DNA of 42,876 nucleotides from Mizugakiibacter sp. (GTDB taxonomy: Bacteria > Pseudomonadota > Gammaproteobacteria > Xanthomonadales > Rhodanobacteraceae). Positions 1 through 8,649 of this stretch are shown piece after piece. Under the pieces are notes generated by a model. That model did no database searches and was not told where the DNA came from. It saw only the letters and a program-made list of their open reading frames with translations. Position numbers and translations under genes: made by a program. How positions within the stretch are numbered: position 1 is the first letter of the stretch; the number at the start of each line of letters is the position of its first letter. The stretch spans positions 1 through 42,876 of the forward strand of contig QILI01000097.1 of assembly GCA_003233305.1 (NCBI GenBank). Reading direction: 5' to 3'.

Positions 1-158
1 ACCATATTTGCTAAATTTGCCGTACTCACAGCAAGTGCTTTCTTTACCGGTTGAACGCCCTGGGTAACAGGGGTAGCAGCAAGTGCCGCGAACGGCATAC
101 TTGCCAGAGCCAGTACAGAAATGGTTCCCAACAGACTATTCGATTTCTTGAATTTCAT
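1..158 (-). CDS. Exported protein, N-terminal fragment (runs off the window)
   Basis: The first 52 codons of a minus-strand gene that continues beyond base 1. The start ATG at 158 follows a strong GGAGGGG ribosome binding site with good spacing. The N-terminus is a textbook Sec signal peptide: a basic n-region (MKFKK), a hydrophobic core around residues 9-25, and an A-L-A-A cleavage region near residue 27. The mature part begins with a low-complexity Thr/Val/Gln/Lys stretch. The gap to the upstream acs gene is only 29 bases, so this gene probably belongs to the satP-acs transcript. A porin or periplasmic partner for acetate use is possible, but the visible part is too short to name a family. 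Confidence 0.75.
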   Translation of the reverse strand, partial: MKFKKSNSLLGTISVLALASMPFAALAATPVTQGVQPVKKALAVSTANLANM

Positions 159-187
159 ATACAACCCCTCCAGTAAAATACGGTTTA

Positions 188-2215
188 TCATTTCTGAACC
201 AATACGCGGATGATTTCCACGATCTCCGGATTGGCGAGAGTACTTACATCCCCCGGATCCTTCTTCGCCGACAACGACGCCAGAACCCGGCGCATAATCT
301 TCCCCGAACGAGTTTTCGGCATGTCCGGTACGATCCACACATTGCGCGGTTTAGCGATCGGCCCGATGTCATCCAGAATGGCTTGCTTGATCCGTTGCTC
401 AATTTCCTCACTGGCCTCGATATTGGTGCGCAGCGAAACGAATACCTCGGGAACAACTCCCTTGATTTCATCCGGCACGGCCACAACGGCTGCCTCGACA
501 ACCACATCAACGGTCAAACAAGATGATTCAAGCTCCTTGGTGCCCAGCCGATGCCCGGCAACATTGATCACATCATCCAGTCGGCCCAAGATCCTGTAGT
601 AACCATCCGCGCTCTGTACCGCGCCATCACCGGCGAAGTAAGGCCAGTCACGCCAGTCGCTACTCTCTGCGTTAGTGCAGAAACGCTTGTAATACGTATC
701 GATAAAGCGCTGATCATCTCTCCAGATCGTCAGCATCCTGCCCGGCCAGGGGTTACGGATACACAGGCTGCCGGCAACCGATGTACCGGGTTTAATATCC
801 TTGCCTTGGTCGTCAAGTATTGACGCATAGATTCCAGGTAACGCCGGGCCGGCACTGCCTGGTTTCATATCATGGATGGCCGGTAGGGTTGAGAGTAGAT
901 GACCTCCGGTTTCAGTCTGCCACCAGGTATCGGTGATGACCGCCTTACCCTTGCCTACGGCCTCGTAATACCAGCGCCAAGCCTCCGGTTCAATGGGCTC
1001 ACCAACAGTGGTCATGGATTTGAAGTGGTACTTGTATTGCGCGGGCACTTCGGTACCGGCCTTGCGCAAGGCCCGCACTGCGGTAGGCGACGTATGCAGA
1101 ATATTTACCCCGAGCTGCTCGGATACCCGCCACGGTCGTCCGGTGTCCGGAATATTGGGGGCGCCTTCAAACAGCACCGAGGTGGTACCAAGTACCAGGG
1201 GACCGTAAACGATGTAACTGTGTCCGGTAATCCAGCCGATATCAGCCATGCACCAATAGACATCATCAGGGTGAATATCGAGCACATATTTAGAGGTGCC
1301 CGCGGCGTAAGCAAGATAGCCCCCCGTCGAATGCTGCGAACCCTTGGGCTTGCCGGTACTTCCCGAGGTGTACATCAAAAACAGGGTATCCTCGGCCAAC
1401 ATGTGCTCGGGTTCAATTTCGCGGGATTTAAACCGGGGCAATATTTCATCGACAAAGACGTCGCGACCGTCGTGCATGGGGGTGTCACTGGCATATTTGC
1501 CGGGCTCGCGTCGGAAAACCAGCACTTTCTCCGGGGTATGGCCCCCCTCTGCGGCATGATCTACGGCTTCATCAGCCTTGATCTTGTGATCAAGGAGCTT
1601 GCCACCACGATAATAGCTATCCATGGTTATCAAAAGGCGGCTTTGTGAATCGACAATTCGATCACCACAAGCCCGACCACTAAATCCACTGAACACTACC
1701 GTATGAATAACGCCCAGCCTGGCGCAGGCCAGCATGGTAATGGGCAGCTCCAGGGTCATGGGTAAATGAAGGGTAACGCCATCACCACGTTGCAAACCAA
1801 ACTCTTCACGTAGCATCGCAGCCATTTCATTAACCCGCCAGTAAAGCTGCTGATAGGTAATACTAACGAGTGGTGCATCTTCTGGCTCAGGTACAAAATG
1901 AAAAGCTACCTGGCCTGCCCGTTTCGGTAGATGCCGATCAATGCAATTGAAGCTGGCATTGATCTCACCACCAACAAACCAGCGATAAAAAGGTGGATTG
2001 CTGCTATCCAAGGTCTGATGCCATGATTTATACCATGTCAGCATCTGAGCATATTCATCGAAGCACTCGGGGAAATTATCTTCGCTGAAGCGTTCAAAGA
2101 TTGATGGATCACTGACGTTCGACTGACCGACAAATTCGGGCTGCGGTCTAATCAATGGCTCCTCACGCCAATGAACAGCAATAGTCTCACTCCCTGGAAC
2201 TTTTTCTTTACTCAT
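188..2215 (-). CDS. acs: Acetyl-CoA synthetase (acetate--CoA ligase)
   Basis: AMP-forming ligase that converts acetate, ATP and CoA into acetyl-CoA in the cytoplasm. It has 675 residues from the ATG at 2215, chosen because GGAG lies about 7 bases upstream; an in-frame start at 2233 has no such site. The ANL-superfamily motifs are in order. The P-loop-like YTSGSTGKPKG is at 282-292. DTWWQTETG at 429-437 includes the Trp that in Acs restricts the pocket to acetate-sized acids. The A8 hinge region (GRLDDVINVAGHRLG) follows. TRSGKIMRR near 635-643 carries the catalytic Lys, which is the target of regulatory acetylation in known Acs enzymes. It lies directly downstream of the acetate permease satP on the same strand, which supports acetate over propionate. 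Expression probably depends on the sigma54 promoter upstream of satP. Confidence 0.93.
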   Translation of the reverse strand: MSKEKVPGSETIAVHWREEPLIRPQPEFVGQSNVSDPSIFERFSEDNFPECFDEYAQMLTWYKSWHQTLDSSNPPFYRWFVGGEINASFNCIDRHLPKRAGQVAFHFVPEPEDAPLVSITYQQLYWRVNEMAAMLREEFGLQRGDGVTLHLPMTLELPITMLACARLGVIHTVVFSGFSGRACGDRIVDSQSRLLITMDSYYRGGKLLDHKIKADEAVDHAAEGGHTPEKVLVFRREPGKYASDTPMHDGRDVFVDEILPRFKSREIEPEHMLAEDTLFLMYTSGSTGKPKGSQHSTGGYLAYAAGTSKYVLDIHPDDVYWCMADIGWITGHSYIVYGPLVLGTTSVLFEGAPNIPDTGRPWRVSEQLGVNILHTSPTAVRALRKAGTEVPAQYKYHFKSMTTVGEPIEPEAWRWYYEAVGKGKAVITDTWWQTETGGHLLSTLPAIHDMKPGSAGPALPGIYASILDDQGKDIKPGTSVAGSLCIRNPWPGRMLTIWRDDQRFIDTYYKRFCTNAESSDWRDWPYFAGDGAVQSADGYYRILGRLDDVINVAGHRLGTKELESSCLTVDVVVEAAVVAVPDEIKGVVPEVFVSLRTNIEASEEIEQRIKQAILDDIGPIAKPRNVWIVPDMPKTRSGKIMRRVLASLSAKKDPGDVSTLANPEIVEIIRVLVQK

Positions 2216-2259
2216 CGTTATTCTCCACGCCATAAGGTACCACTGTAAAATGCGTCGTC

Positions 2260-2290
2260 CACGGGTCTACACGTATGATGTAGACCCGTG
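2260..2290 (-). repeat. Perfect 12-bp inverted repeat between satP and acs
   Basis: The arms at 2260-2271 (CACGGGTCTACA) and 2279-2290 are exactly complementary, with a 7-base loop. On the transcribed minus strand the hairpin lies between the satP stop and the acs ribosome binding site and has no U-tract after it. It is therefore not an obvious intrinsic terminator. It could be an mRNA processing or stabilising hairpin that sets the satP:acs ratio, a partial attenuator, or an operator. Confidence 0.7.
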
Positions 2291-2340
2291 TCAACAATTA
2301 AACAGAAGAATGAAAGGTAATGGCCTTTTTCAGTGTTACT

Positions 2341-2928
2341 TCATGTAGACAGGTAGGGACCTACCGGAATAACTGTCTTACCAGCGGTTTCATTGGTTAC
2401 TATGGCGAAACTCGTGTAGCAAGCAAGGAGTCCACACAGCAAACCGAACCAGCCTCCCAAGTGACTCAGAATAGTGATACCAAACAGATCACCAAATCCT
2501 AACAAGAAAAACGTTATCCACAAAGTAAGAAACACATATTGAAGAGCACGATTGATACGGAATGTGCTCACCCACATGTACAAGGTGAATACACCCCATG
2601 CCAGCAGTGTTACCGCAATAGTACTCCCTGCATCCTTTAGATTGGTTGCGCCTGTATTGGACAGGATAAAAAGCAAAGCAAACCACCACCAGAATGCACC
2701 ATAACTTAAGAATGCTACCATCCCAAAGGTATTACCATTTTTATATTCAAGCATTCCTGCCAGAATCTGAATACTACCCCCAAATGCAATAGCTAGTGGA
2801 ATTACGACATTCAGACCACCGGAGGAAAGTACTCCAGTATTGATCAAACTGAGAATCACCGTTGTCATACCAAATCCAATCAGACCGAGTGCTGCAGGAT
2901 TGGCTACGGGTGCGGCATTATCTGTCAT
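2341..2928 (-). CDS. satP: Acetate uptake permease (SatP/YaaH, GPR1/FUN34 family)
   Basis: Small inner-membrane carrier for acetate and perhaps succinate. The protein has 195 residues from the ATG at 2928, preceded by GGGAGGGG. An extension to 3021 in the same frame has no binding site and looks like leader. Six hydrophobic segments are visible. Family signatures are the N-terminal NPAALGL (10-16), the conserved stretch around 50-69 containing AGMLEYKNGNTFG, and the SYGAFWWW motif at 75-82. Length fits the family (about 190 residues). It is the first gene after a strong sigma54 promoter and is followed by acs, giving an uptake-plus-activation pair. Confidence 0.93.
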   Translation of the reverse strand: MTDNAAPVANPAALGLIGFGMTTVILSLINTGVLSSGGLNVVIPLAIAFGGSIQILAGMLEYKNGNTFGMVAFLSYGAFWWWFALLFILSNTGATNLKDAGSTIAVTLLAWGVFTLYMWVSTFRINRALQYVFLTLWITFFLLGFGDLFGITILSHLGGWFGLLCGLLACYTSFAIVTNETAGKTVIPVGPYLST

Positions 2929-3079
2929 GGTTAAACCCCTCCCAGAGTTAAAGTTGAAACTCACATAAAATGTCTTGAATTGCGCTCCTTCCGATGGCAA
3001 TAAGAGTCCCTCCGGAAACACCAGACCCCCGACTACCTAGCCAGGCAGCGGATAGCCATAGCGTTCCATCCCTTATCGA

Positions 3080-3094
3080 GCAAGTCTTGTGCCA
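3080..3094 (-). promoter_or_regulatory. Sigma54 (RpoN) promoter for satP-acs
   Basis: The minus strand reads TGGCACA-N4-TTGC followed by T. This matches the RpoN consensus TGGCACG-N4-TTGCW with one mismatch and exact -24/-12 spacing. The expected start is about a dozen bases downstream near 3069, leaving a roughly 140-base leader before the satP ATG. Such promoters need an AAA+ activator. A CbrB-like activator with an intact GAFTGA loop is encoded in the divergent operon. Confidence 0.82.
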
Positions 3095-3178
3095 CACTGA
3101 ACACAACTTAAATTTTTACATATATCTAATGAATTCAACTGTCTGGGTATGGTGCCTGGATTTTTTCAACCACCCTTG

Positions 3179-3215
3179 TGTTACCTTCGGTAGGATCGTG
3201 TTACGTTAGGTAACA
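3179..3215. promoter_or_regulatory. Cluster of TGTTAC/GTAACA half-sites (probable CbrB activator sites)
   Basis: Three half-sites are visible: TGTTAC at 3179-3184, TGTTAC at 3199-3204, and the inverted GTAACA at 3210-3215. The last two form a perfect palindrome TGTTAC-N5-GTAACA. The two direct copies are 20 bases apart, about two helical turns. They lie roughly 110-145 bases upstream of the inferred sigma54 start of satP, a typical enhancer distance. They also lie just upstream of the cbrX-like start. From memory, TGTTAC-type subsites are associated with CbrB at Pseudomonas promoters; that was not checked here. Confidence 0.65.
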
Positions 3216-3239
3216 TATTGTGTGCGGGAGGGTACACTC

Positions 3240-3455
3240 TTGAATCGCTGGCACGTCGTCCGTTCTTCCAAAACCCGGGAACTGGCACTATCAGCAGCAG
3301 CCTGGATCCTGATTGCCTCTCCGGTTGCCGCCCTCTGGGCCCAACCCACACGAAGCTGGCTGGCCCACTATCTGCTATGGCTCTCATTGATCGTTGCTGC
3401 CTGGGCGTTGGCACGACTACGACAGAGAAGGAACGGGCCAGGTAAGCACCCCTGA
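3240..3455 (+). CDS. cbrX: Small two-helix membrane protein upstream of the sensor kinase (CbrX-like)
   Basis: The TTG at 3240 follows GGGAGGG at ideal spacing and encodes a 71-residue protein. An in-frame GTG at 3222 has no binding site. Two hydrophobic segments (about 14-35 and 44-61) are followed by a very basic tail (RLRQRRNGPGKHP). The stop TGA is separated from the cbrA ATG by one base, so translation of the kinase is probably coupled to this gene. In Pseudomonas a short gene called cbrX sits in the same place and is co-translated with cbrA (recalled). The assignment rests on position, size and membrane character, not on sequence alignment. Confidence 0.68.
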   Translation: MNRWHVVRSSKTRELALSAAAWILIASPVAALWAQPTRSWLAHYLLWLSLIVAAWALARLRQRRNGPGKHP

Positions 3456-3456
3456 C

Positions 3457-6360
3457 ATGACCCTTGAACTTTGGCAACTGTTTCTTGTGGCACTGTCCTA
3501 TCTGGCAGTCCTCTTGCTAGTTGCCTATGCTGCCGAGGAAGGCTGGCTTCCTGCCGCATTATCGCGACATCCGGCCACTTATGCCCTCTCACTTGGTGTC
3601 TATGCCACCACCTGGACTTATTACGGGAGCATCGGGTTTGCCGCTACCCAAGGCTACCTGTTCCTCACCATCTATCTGGGGGTGACACTCACCTTGATGC
3701 TGTGGCCGGCACTGCTGGCACCAATACTGCGCTTGGTACAGGAATTTCAGCTGCAATCCCTCGCCGACCTGTTCGAGTTCCGTTTCCCCGGCCGCTTGAC
3801 GGGGTTCCTGGTCACCCTGTTCATGCTGCTGGGCGTACTGCCCTACCTTTCTCTACAAATCCGGGCGGTCACCTTCTCCCTAGAAGTGCTGACCCGAAGC
3901 ACAGCTCCACAAGCCTCACCGGTACTGGCCGCACTGTTCTGCATCATGGCGATCGTATTTGCAGTCATGTTCGGCGCCCGCAATGCACAGCCACGTGACA
4001 AACATGAGGGTCTGGTGGTCGCCATTGCTTTTGAGTCGCTGGTCAAACTGTTTGCGCTTCTCGTTGTTGGCGGCTTCGCACTGTTTGGTGTCTTCGGCGG
4101 CTTCAATGGACTGCAAAACTGGTTGCAGGCAAACCCGGCGATATTGAAAGACATGTATCACTCGGTGGGCGGTAACGCCTGGACAACGCTGCTACTACTG
4201 ACATTTTCAGCTGCTTTTCTGCTCCCACGCCAGTTCCACATGATGTTTACGGAAAACCAGAGTCCCAATGGACTGCGCACCGCATCGTGGTTGTTTCCGC
4301 TGTTCTTGCTGCTGCTCAATCTGCCTATTCCGATCATCCTCTGGGCCGGCATGTCCAGTCATCTTGGCGTCCCCCCTGATTACTACATCCTTGAGCTGGC
4401 GCGTCAACATGGCATCTGGTTGACCTTGCTGGCCTTCGTAGGCGGGGTTTCAGCAGCCAGCGCCATGTTGATCGTAGAAAGTCTGGCCCTCGCCGGGATG
4501 TGCCTGAACCACATTGTCGTCCCGCTTTGGCTACGCTTTTCACATGGCCACGTGGGCGACCTCTATCAGCGTCTGCGCTTATGGCGACGCCTGCTGCTGG
4601 TAGCAATTATCGCCACGGGTTATGGGTCATATCTGCTGATCCGGCAAAGTCAGGGGCTGGCCGAAATGGGCCTAATCTCCTTTGTTGCAGTCATCCAGTT
4701 TCTGCCTGGGATCGCAGCCATGCTACTTTGGCCAGGGGCAACCCGCATCGGCTTCAATGCCGGACTCTGTGGCGGTATGGCAATCTGGTTTTTTACCTTG
4801 ATCTTGCCACTGCTGGGATTTCAACATTCGCTATTGGGCGCCATGGTACCCGCCGGGACCGCCCGCTGGTCCTTCGTAGTGTTCTGGTCGTTGCTGAGTA
4901 ACGGTGGCCTGCTAGTACTCGGCTCATTGCTGAGCCGGCCCCAAGTAAAAGAGATCACCGCCGATCAAGCAATTCGTGAAAGCACCGTATTGTTACGCGA
5001 ACGCTCACGCACCGCTACGCCCATAGAATTGCAGCAACGTCTTACAGAGAAACTGGGGCAACCCAATGCCCAACGCGAACTCGCCCGGGCGCTGCAAGAT
5101 TGCGGACTAAGCAGCGACGAGTGGCGGCCCCATCCACTCTTACGGCTGGAGGCAAGACTGGAGCGTAATCTGTCCGGGCTGGTGGGGCCACGGCAAGCTC
5201 GTCACTTACTATGGCACGATGTGCCGGGCACTCATACCGGCCTACTCATCGAAGACCAACTGGAACATGGCGATAAATGGCTCACTGGCCTGGCCGCCGA
5301 ACTGGACCACCTACGTCGCCTGCACCGACAGGTTCTACGTAATCTTCCGGTAGGCGCCTGCTCAATCGATCACCAGGGTATCGTACGCTTGTGGAATGAC
5401 AGCTTGGCCGAGCTATCCGATCTTGACGAAGGTAGTGTTCTGGGCCTGCCGATCGAGCAACTACCACAACCCTGGGCAGAGCTATTGGTTAATTTTGTAT
5501 CCGCGGTTAAAACGCACCTATACAAGATGGAGGTGGTGCTTGACAATGGCACGCGCTGCCTGAACCTGCATAAGGAATCGGTGGGTATTAAACACGACGA
5601 GCCGGGCATCGTGGTACTTCTGGAAGACCTTACCGAGCAGCGTTTGCTGGAAGTAGAGTTGGCCCACACCGAACGTCTGGCATCAATCGGTACTTTTGCA
5701 GCAGGGGTCGCTCACGAGATCGGCAATCCCCTTACCGGCATCAGCAGCCTTGCACAAAATCTCAGGTTGGAAAACAGTGACCCGGAAGTACGACTCGCTA
5801 CTGACGAAATTCTACAACAGAGCCATCGCATCCAGGAAATTGTCCGCTCACTTCTGACTTTCAGCCACACTGGAAGTTCTCCGACCTTATCCACCTCAAA
5901 CTTCAGGCTGATCGAATGCGTGAATCAGGCTGTACGACTGGCACAATTTGCCGGAGATGCACGAAAATTGAAATTTATCATCGATGTGTCGGTATCACTG
6001 GTTATCTGTGCTGACCGGGACCGATTACTGCAAGCACTGCTCAATCTTCTGGTCAATGCCGTCGACGCGTCTCCTGAAGGTGCATCTATCACCGTCAGTG
6101 GGCAGGCCCATGCGAAGAGGGTAACAATATCGGTGACCGATCAGGGTGGGGGTATTCCTGAATCGCTACGCGAACGGGTATTTGAACCGTTCTTTACTAC
6201 CAAGGCGCCTGGACGTGGTACCGGTCTCGGTCTCCCTCTGGTCTTCGGCATCGTTCGTGATCACGGGGGTGAGATCCAGCTGCACAGTCAACCCGGCCAC
6301 GGCACCCGGGTCGTTGTGGATTTGCCTCAACCTATTTTATCGGAGTTACAACTTTCATGA
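3457..6360 (+). CDS. cbrA: Transporter-fused sensor histidine kinase (CbrA-like)
   Basis: 967-residue inner-membrane kinase. The N-terminal ~510 residues form a sodium:solute-symporter (SLC5/SSS) type domain with about a dozen helices. A soluble linker where CbrA proteins carry a STAC domain follows, then a PAS domain (about 620-720) and the kinase core. The phosphoacceptor is His753 within [20 protein letters not shown], a motif nearly identical to the CbrA H-box. The ATPase has an N-box ([10 protein letters not shown]), a G1 box (DQGGGIPES) and a G2 box ([12 protein letters not shown]). The start at 3457 is used because it sits one base after the cbrX-like stop; an upstream extension to 3394 would overlap cbrX in another frame. 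The gene overlaps cbrB by four bases. Known CbrA proteins govern carbon-source use and their transporter domain can bind histidine. Here the divergent acetate genes suggest a carboxylate-related signal, which is an inference. Confidence 0.9.
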   Translation: MTLELWQLFLVALSYLAVLLLVAYAAEEGWLPAALSRHPATYALSLGVYATTWTYYGSIGFAATQGYLFLTIYLGVTLTLMLWPALLAPILRLVQEFQLQSLADLFEFRFPGRLTGFLVTLFMLLGVLPYLSLQIRAVTFSLEVLTRSTAPQASPVLAALFCIMAIVFAVMFGARNAQPRDKHEGLVVAIAFESLVKLFALLVVGGFALFGVFGGFNGLQNWLQANPAILKDMYHSVGGNAWTTLLLLTFSAAFLLPRQFHMMFTENQSPNGLRTASWLFPLFLLLLNLPIPIILWAGMSSHLGVPPDYYILELARQHGIWLTLLAFVGGVSAASAMLIVESLALAGMCLNHIVVPLWLRFSHGHVGDLYQRLRLWRRLLLVAIIATGYGSYLLIRQSQGLAEMGLISFVAVIQFLPGIAAMLLWPGATRIGFNAGLCGGMAIWFFTLILPLLGFQHSLLGAMVPAGTARWSFVVFWSLLSNGGLLVLGSLLSRPQVKEITADQAIRESTVLLRERSRTATPIELQQRLTEKLGQPNAQRELARALQDCGLSSDEWRPHPLLRLEARLERNLSGLVGPRQARHLLWHDVPGTHTGLLIEDQLEHGDKWLTGLAAELDHLRRLHRQVLRNLPVGACSIDHQGIVRLWNDSLAELSDLDEGSVLGLPIEQLPQPWAELLVNFVSAVKTHLYKMEVVLDNGTRCLNLHKESVGIKHDEPGIVVLLEDLTEQRLLEVELAHTERLASIGTFAAGVAHEIGNPLTGISSLAQNLRLENSDPEVRLATDEILQQSHRIQEIVRSLLTFSHTGSSPTLSTSNFRLIECVNQAVRLAQFAGDARKLKFIIDVSVSLVICADRDRLLQALLNLLVNAVDASPEGASITVSGQAHAKRVTISVTDQGGGIPESLRERVFEPFFTTKAPGRGTGLGLPLVFGIVRDHGGEIQLHSQPGHGTRVVVDLPQPILSELQLS

Positions 6361-7682
6361 GTCACATACTTGTCGCCGAGGATGAAGAGGTGATCCGGGT
6401 CCAATTGGCCCGTCGTCTGAAACGCGAAGGGTATGACGTTTCGGAAGCTGCCAGCGTCGAGGAAGCCAAAGAGCTGGATCTGAGCTGCTTTGATCTAGTC
6501 ATCTCTGATCTTCGCCTACCGGGAGCCGCCGGAACCGATCTGATCGATGCCGCCAATGACGTACCGGTGCTGATCATGACCAGCTTCGCCAGTATTGCAT
6601 CAGCCATCGAGTGCATGAAGCGAGGAGCTGCCGATTACATCGCCAAACCCTTCGAGTACACCGAATTACTGTTAACCGTGAGTCGAATACTCGAGCAGTC
6701 GTTACAACGCCGCCAAAATACCGCACTGAAAAACGACCTACATCGTAATTTTCCTGTCAATGGCATTATCGGCCAATGCCCAGCCATGCTAAAAGTTGCC
6801 GACCGTATCCATCGCATTGCTGCTACCGATGTGCCGGTATTGATTCTGGGTGAATCCGGTACCGGCAAAGAATTGGTAGCGCGCGCTTTGCATGGCCTCG
6901 GCAAACGTAATCACGGCCCGTTTGTCGCAGTAAATTCTGCTGCCATTCCAGAGAATCTGATTGAAGACGAACTGTTTGGCCACGAACGCGGTGCGTTTAC
7001 CGGGGCCGTAGCACGCAAGTCTGGTTTGTTTGAAGCTGCCAATGGAGGAACCTTATTTCTGGATGAAGTGGGCGATCTGGCACCATCCACCCAGGTACGA
7101 TTACTGCGCGCGCTGCAAGATGGTGAGATTCGTCCAGTAGGTTCCACAAAACCACGCCCAGTAGACATCCGGGTCATTGCTGCCACCCATCGTGACTTGT
7201 CCGCATCGATGCAAACCGGAGACTTCCGTGAGGATCTGTTCTATCGAATCAATGTTATGGATATATGTCTACCTCCGCTACGCGAGCGTGGCGATGATAT
7301 CGACCTACTCGCCGATTACCTGCTGAAGCAAATTGGAGCTCGTCTCAGACGCAGTCACCTACGTCTTGACAGTGATGCGCGACATACACTGCGCACTTAC
7401 GACTGGCCGGGCAACATCCGTGAACTGGCCAATTGTCTTGAACGCGGAGCCATTCTTTGTGATCAAGATACCTTGACCGCCGCACAGATCATTCCGATAT
7501 TGCCCAGCAGCAAGCAGCACAGCAGCCTCAGCCTCAGCCTCGACGATTATTTTCGTGATTTTATACTTCGTCATCAGGGGCAATTCACCGAAGCAGAGCT
7601 GGCACGCCGGCTCGGGATCAGTCGTAAATCCCTCTGGGAACGCCGTAAACGCATGGATATTCCCCGCATATTGCGTACCTGA
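6357..7682 (+). CDS. cbrB: Sigma54-dependent response regulator (CbrB/NtrC family)
   Basis: 441-residue activator. The receiver domain (1-115) has its phosphoacceptor Asp51 in VISDLRLPG and the conserved Thr/Lys (MTSFAS, AKPFEY). The central AAA+ domain (about 135-365) has Walker A GESGTGKE at 165-172, the RpoN-contacting GAFTGA loop at 212-217, and Walker B GGTLFLDEVGDL. The C-terminal Fis-type helix-turn-helix ends in LARRLGISRKSLWERR. ATGA overlap with cbrA indicates translational coupling. All residues needed to work at a -24/-12 promoter are present, and one such promoter faces away from this operon towards satP-acs. Confidence 0.93.
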   Translation: MSHILVAEDEEVIRVQLARRLKREGYDVSEAASVEEAKELDLSCFDLVISDLRLPGAAGTDLIDAANDVPVLIMTSFASIASAIECMKRGAADYIAKPFEYTELLLTVSRILEQSLQRRQNTALKNDLHRNFPVNGIIGQCPAMLKVADRIHRIAATDVPVLILGESGTGKELVARALHGLGKRNHGPFVAVNSAAIPENLIEDELFGHERGAFTGAVARKSGLFEAANGGTLFLDEVGDLAPSTQVRLLRALQDGEIRPVGSTKPRPVDIRVIAATHRDLSASMQTGDFREDLFYRINVMDICLPPLRERGDDIDLLADYLLKQIGARLRRSHLRLDSDARHTLRTYDWPGNIRELANCLERGAILCDQDTLTAAQIIPILPSSKQHSSLSLSLDDYFRDFILRHQGQFTEAELARRLGISRKSLWERRKRMDIPRILRT

Positions 7683-7896
7683 GCAAACCTCACCCGGGTG
7701 AATCGAGAACATCATTCGGGGTAGACAGGCGGCACAATCATTCGTCCCTGGATGCCACTTCGTTATATTCCGGCTACGGCGCTGCTAACCCCACCCATGG
7801 CCCGGGTATGTGATGTCATACCTCCCGTGCCGCTCCTGCGGCACCCACACTCATACCAGCGGTAAGAGGCAAATGGGCGTCATCGGATGCCTGTGC

Positions 7897-7934
7897 ACAA
7901 AAAACCTACAACAACGCAGGATTCAGTAGGTTTT
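7897..7934 (-). terminator. Rho-independent terminator downstream of tRNA-Asn
   Basis: The arms at 7901-7909 and 7926-7934 (AAAACCTAC / GTAGGTTTT) pair perfectly around a 16-base loop. On the minus strand the hairpin is followed by a run of six T. It lies 33 bases past the tRNA 3' end. On the plus strand only four T follow, so it may also act weakly as a terminator for cbrB. Confidence 0.75.
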
Positions 7935-7967
7935 ATGGACTTGATTGAATGGGGTAAATCCCATAGA

Positions 7968-8044
7968 TGGCGCCCGAAGTAGGACTCGAACCTACGACCC
8001 TCTGATTAACAGTCAGATGCTCTAACCAGCTGAGCTATTCGGGC
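7968..8044 (-). tRNA. tRNA-Asn (anticodon GTT)
   Basis: 77 bases including an encoded 3' CCA. The acceptor arm GCCCGAA pairs with TTCGGGC. The D arm begins TAGCTCAGCTGG. The anticodon stem TCTGA/TCAGA encloses the loop CTGTTAA with anticodon GTT (complement of 8008-8010). The T arm carries GGTTCGAGTCC. The discriminator base is G, as expected for asparagine. It is a single gene with its own terminator and a candidate promoter. Confidence 0.97.
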
Positions 8045-8056
8045 ACTGAGCTGCGC

Positions 8057-8085
8057 ATGATCAATGCCAGAACGCCGGCTGTCAA
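8057..8085 (-). promoter_or_regulatory. Candidate sigma70 promoter of tRNA-Asn
   Basis: On the minus strand a perfect -35 TTGACA (8085-8080) is followed after 17 bases by GATCAT (8062-8057), a four-of-six match to the -10 consensus. The implied start is about 5 bases before the mature tRNA 5' end. Confidence 0.5.
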
Positions 8086-8649
8086 GGCTCAGCCTTATCC
8101 AATGACCCACAAGCCTGCAGGGGAAGCCTGATTCTAAAGGGAGATGAGCCTGAAGACCTGTCGATAGCAGACAGATGGACGGTCGGGAAGTGAGATCATC
8201 GGAGGCTGGCTATCATGCTCAATATCCAAGGATTGTGGACACTGGAGCCGGCACGTACTTTTCTCCCCAGCTCCCGACTGCTTGATTTTGTGACTCGCAG
8301 CCACAAAGTAGCGTATGCGGTTATGACTCAGAGCTGTGTCTTTGGGTTGGGTAAGGCCGATAAGAGCCAGCGGGTGGTATCTGAAGAAGATAACCGGTCC
8401 CTCTAGAGCCTATATGGTTCTGCTATGCACCCATTTTCAGGTAACCGGATGCATCTGCAACAACCACAAGTCTTGATTTGACCCGTTTCCGTTTTATATG
8501 TGACGTCACAGGACGTGGTTAGAAAATTGAGCTGTTCTGAAAGCTGCAGCACTTTAATATTTGCATGCTGTATCCGGAGGGATCCGGAGAAAGGTATCGG
8601 TTTTTACCCACCGAACCGAAGGATTTCGCTTCATACAAGGAGCAGAGCT
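8086..8649. other. Non-coding stretch upstream of the TonB receptor, with a palindrome
   Basis: No recognisable gene. A 63-codon open frame at 8215-8406 has GGAGG 9 bases upstream, but its predicted protein has no hydrophobic segment, motif or recognisable family. A perfect 12-bp palindrome TGTGACGTCACA at 8499-8510 lies about 140 bases before the receptor start and could be an operator. Its half-sites resemble those of CRP but the 2-base spacing is wrong for CRP. The frame of the receptor stays open upstream to 8500, but the better ribosome binding site is at the 8650 start. Confidence 0.4.

Noticed and set aside
899-1648. Long plus-strand open frame (249 codons) antisense to acs
   Set aside because: It lies wholly inside acs, its predicted protein shows no family motif, and the codon pattern follows acs.
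3394-3456. Upstream extension of the cbrA reading frame to 3394
   Set aside because: It would overlap the cbrX-like gene in another frame. The ATG at 3457, one base after that gene's stop, fits coupling and begins just before the first membrane helix.
7683-7967. Possible CrcZ-like RNA downstream of cbrB
   Set aside because: In Pseudomonas crcZ follows cbrB. Here I find no -24/-12 promoter on the plus strand and no run of AAnAAnAA motifs; the only CA-rich piece is the loop of the tRNA terminator.
8215-8406. 63-codon plus-strand open frame with a fair ribosome binding site
   Set aside because: No hydrophobic segment, motif or recognisable family; it sits in a non-coding gap. Kept only as a remark in the gap entry.
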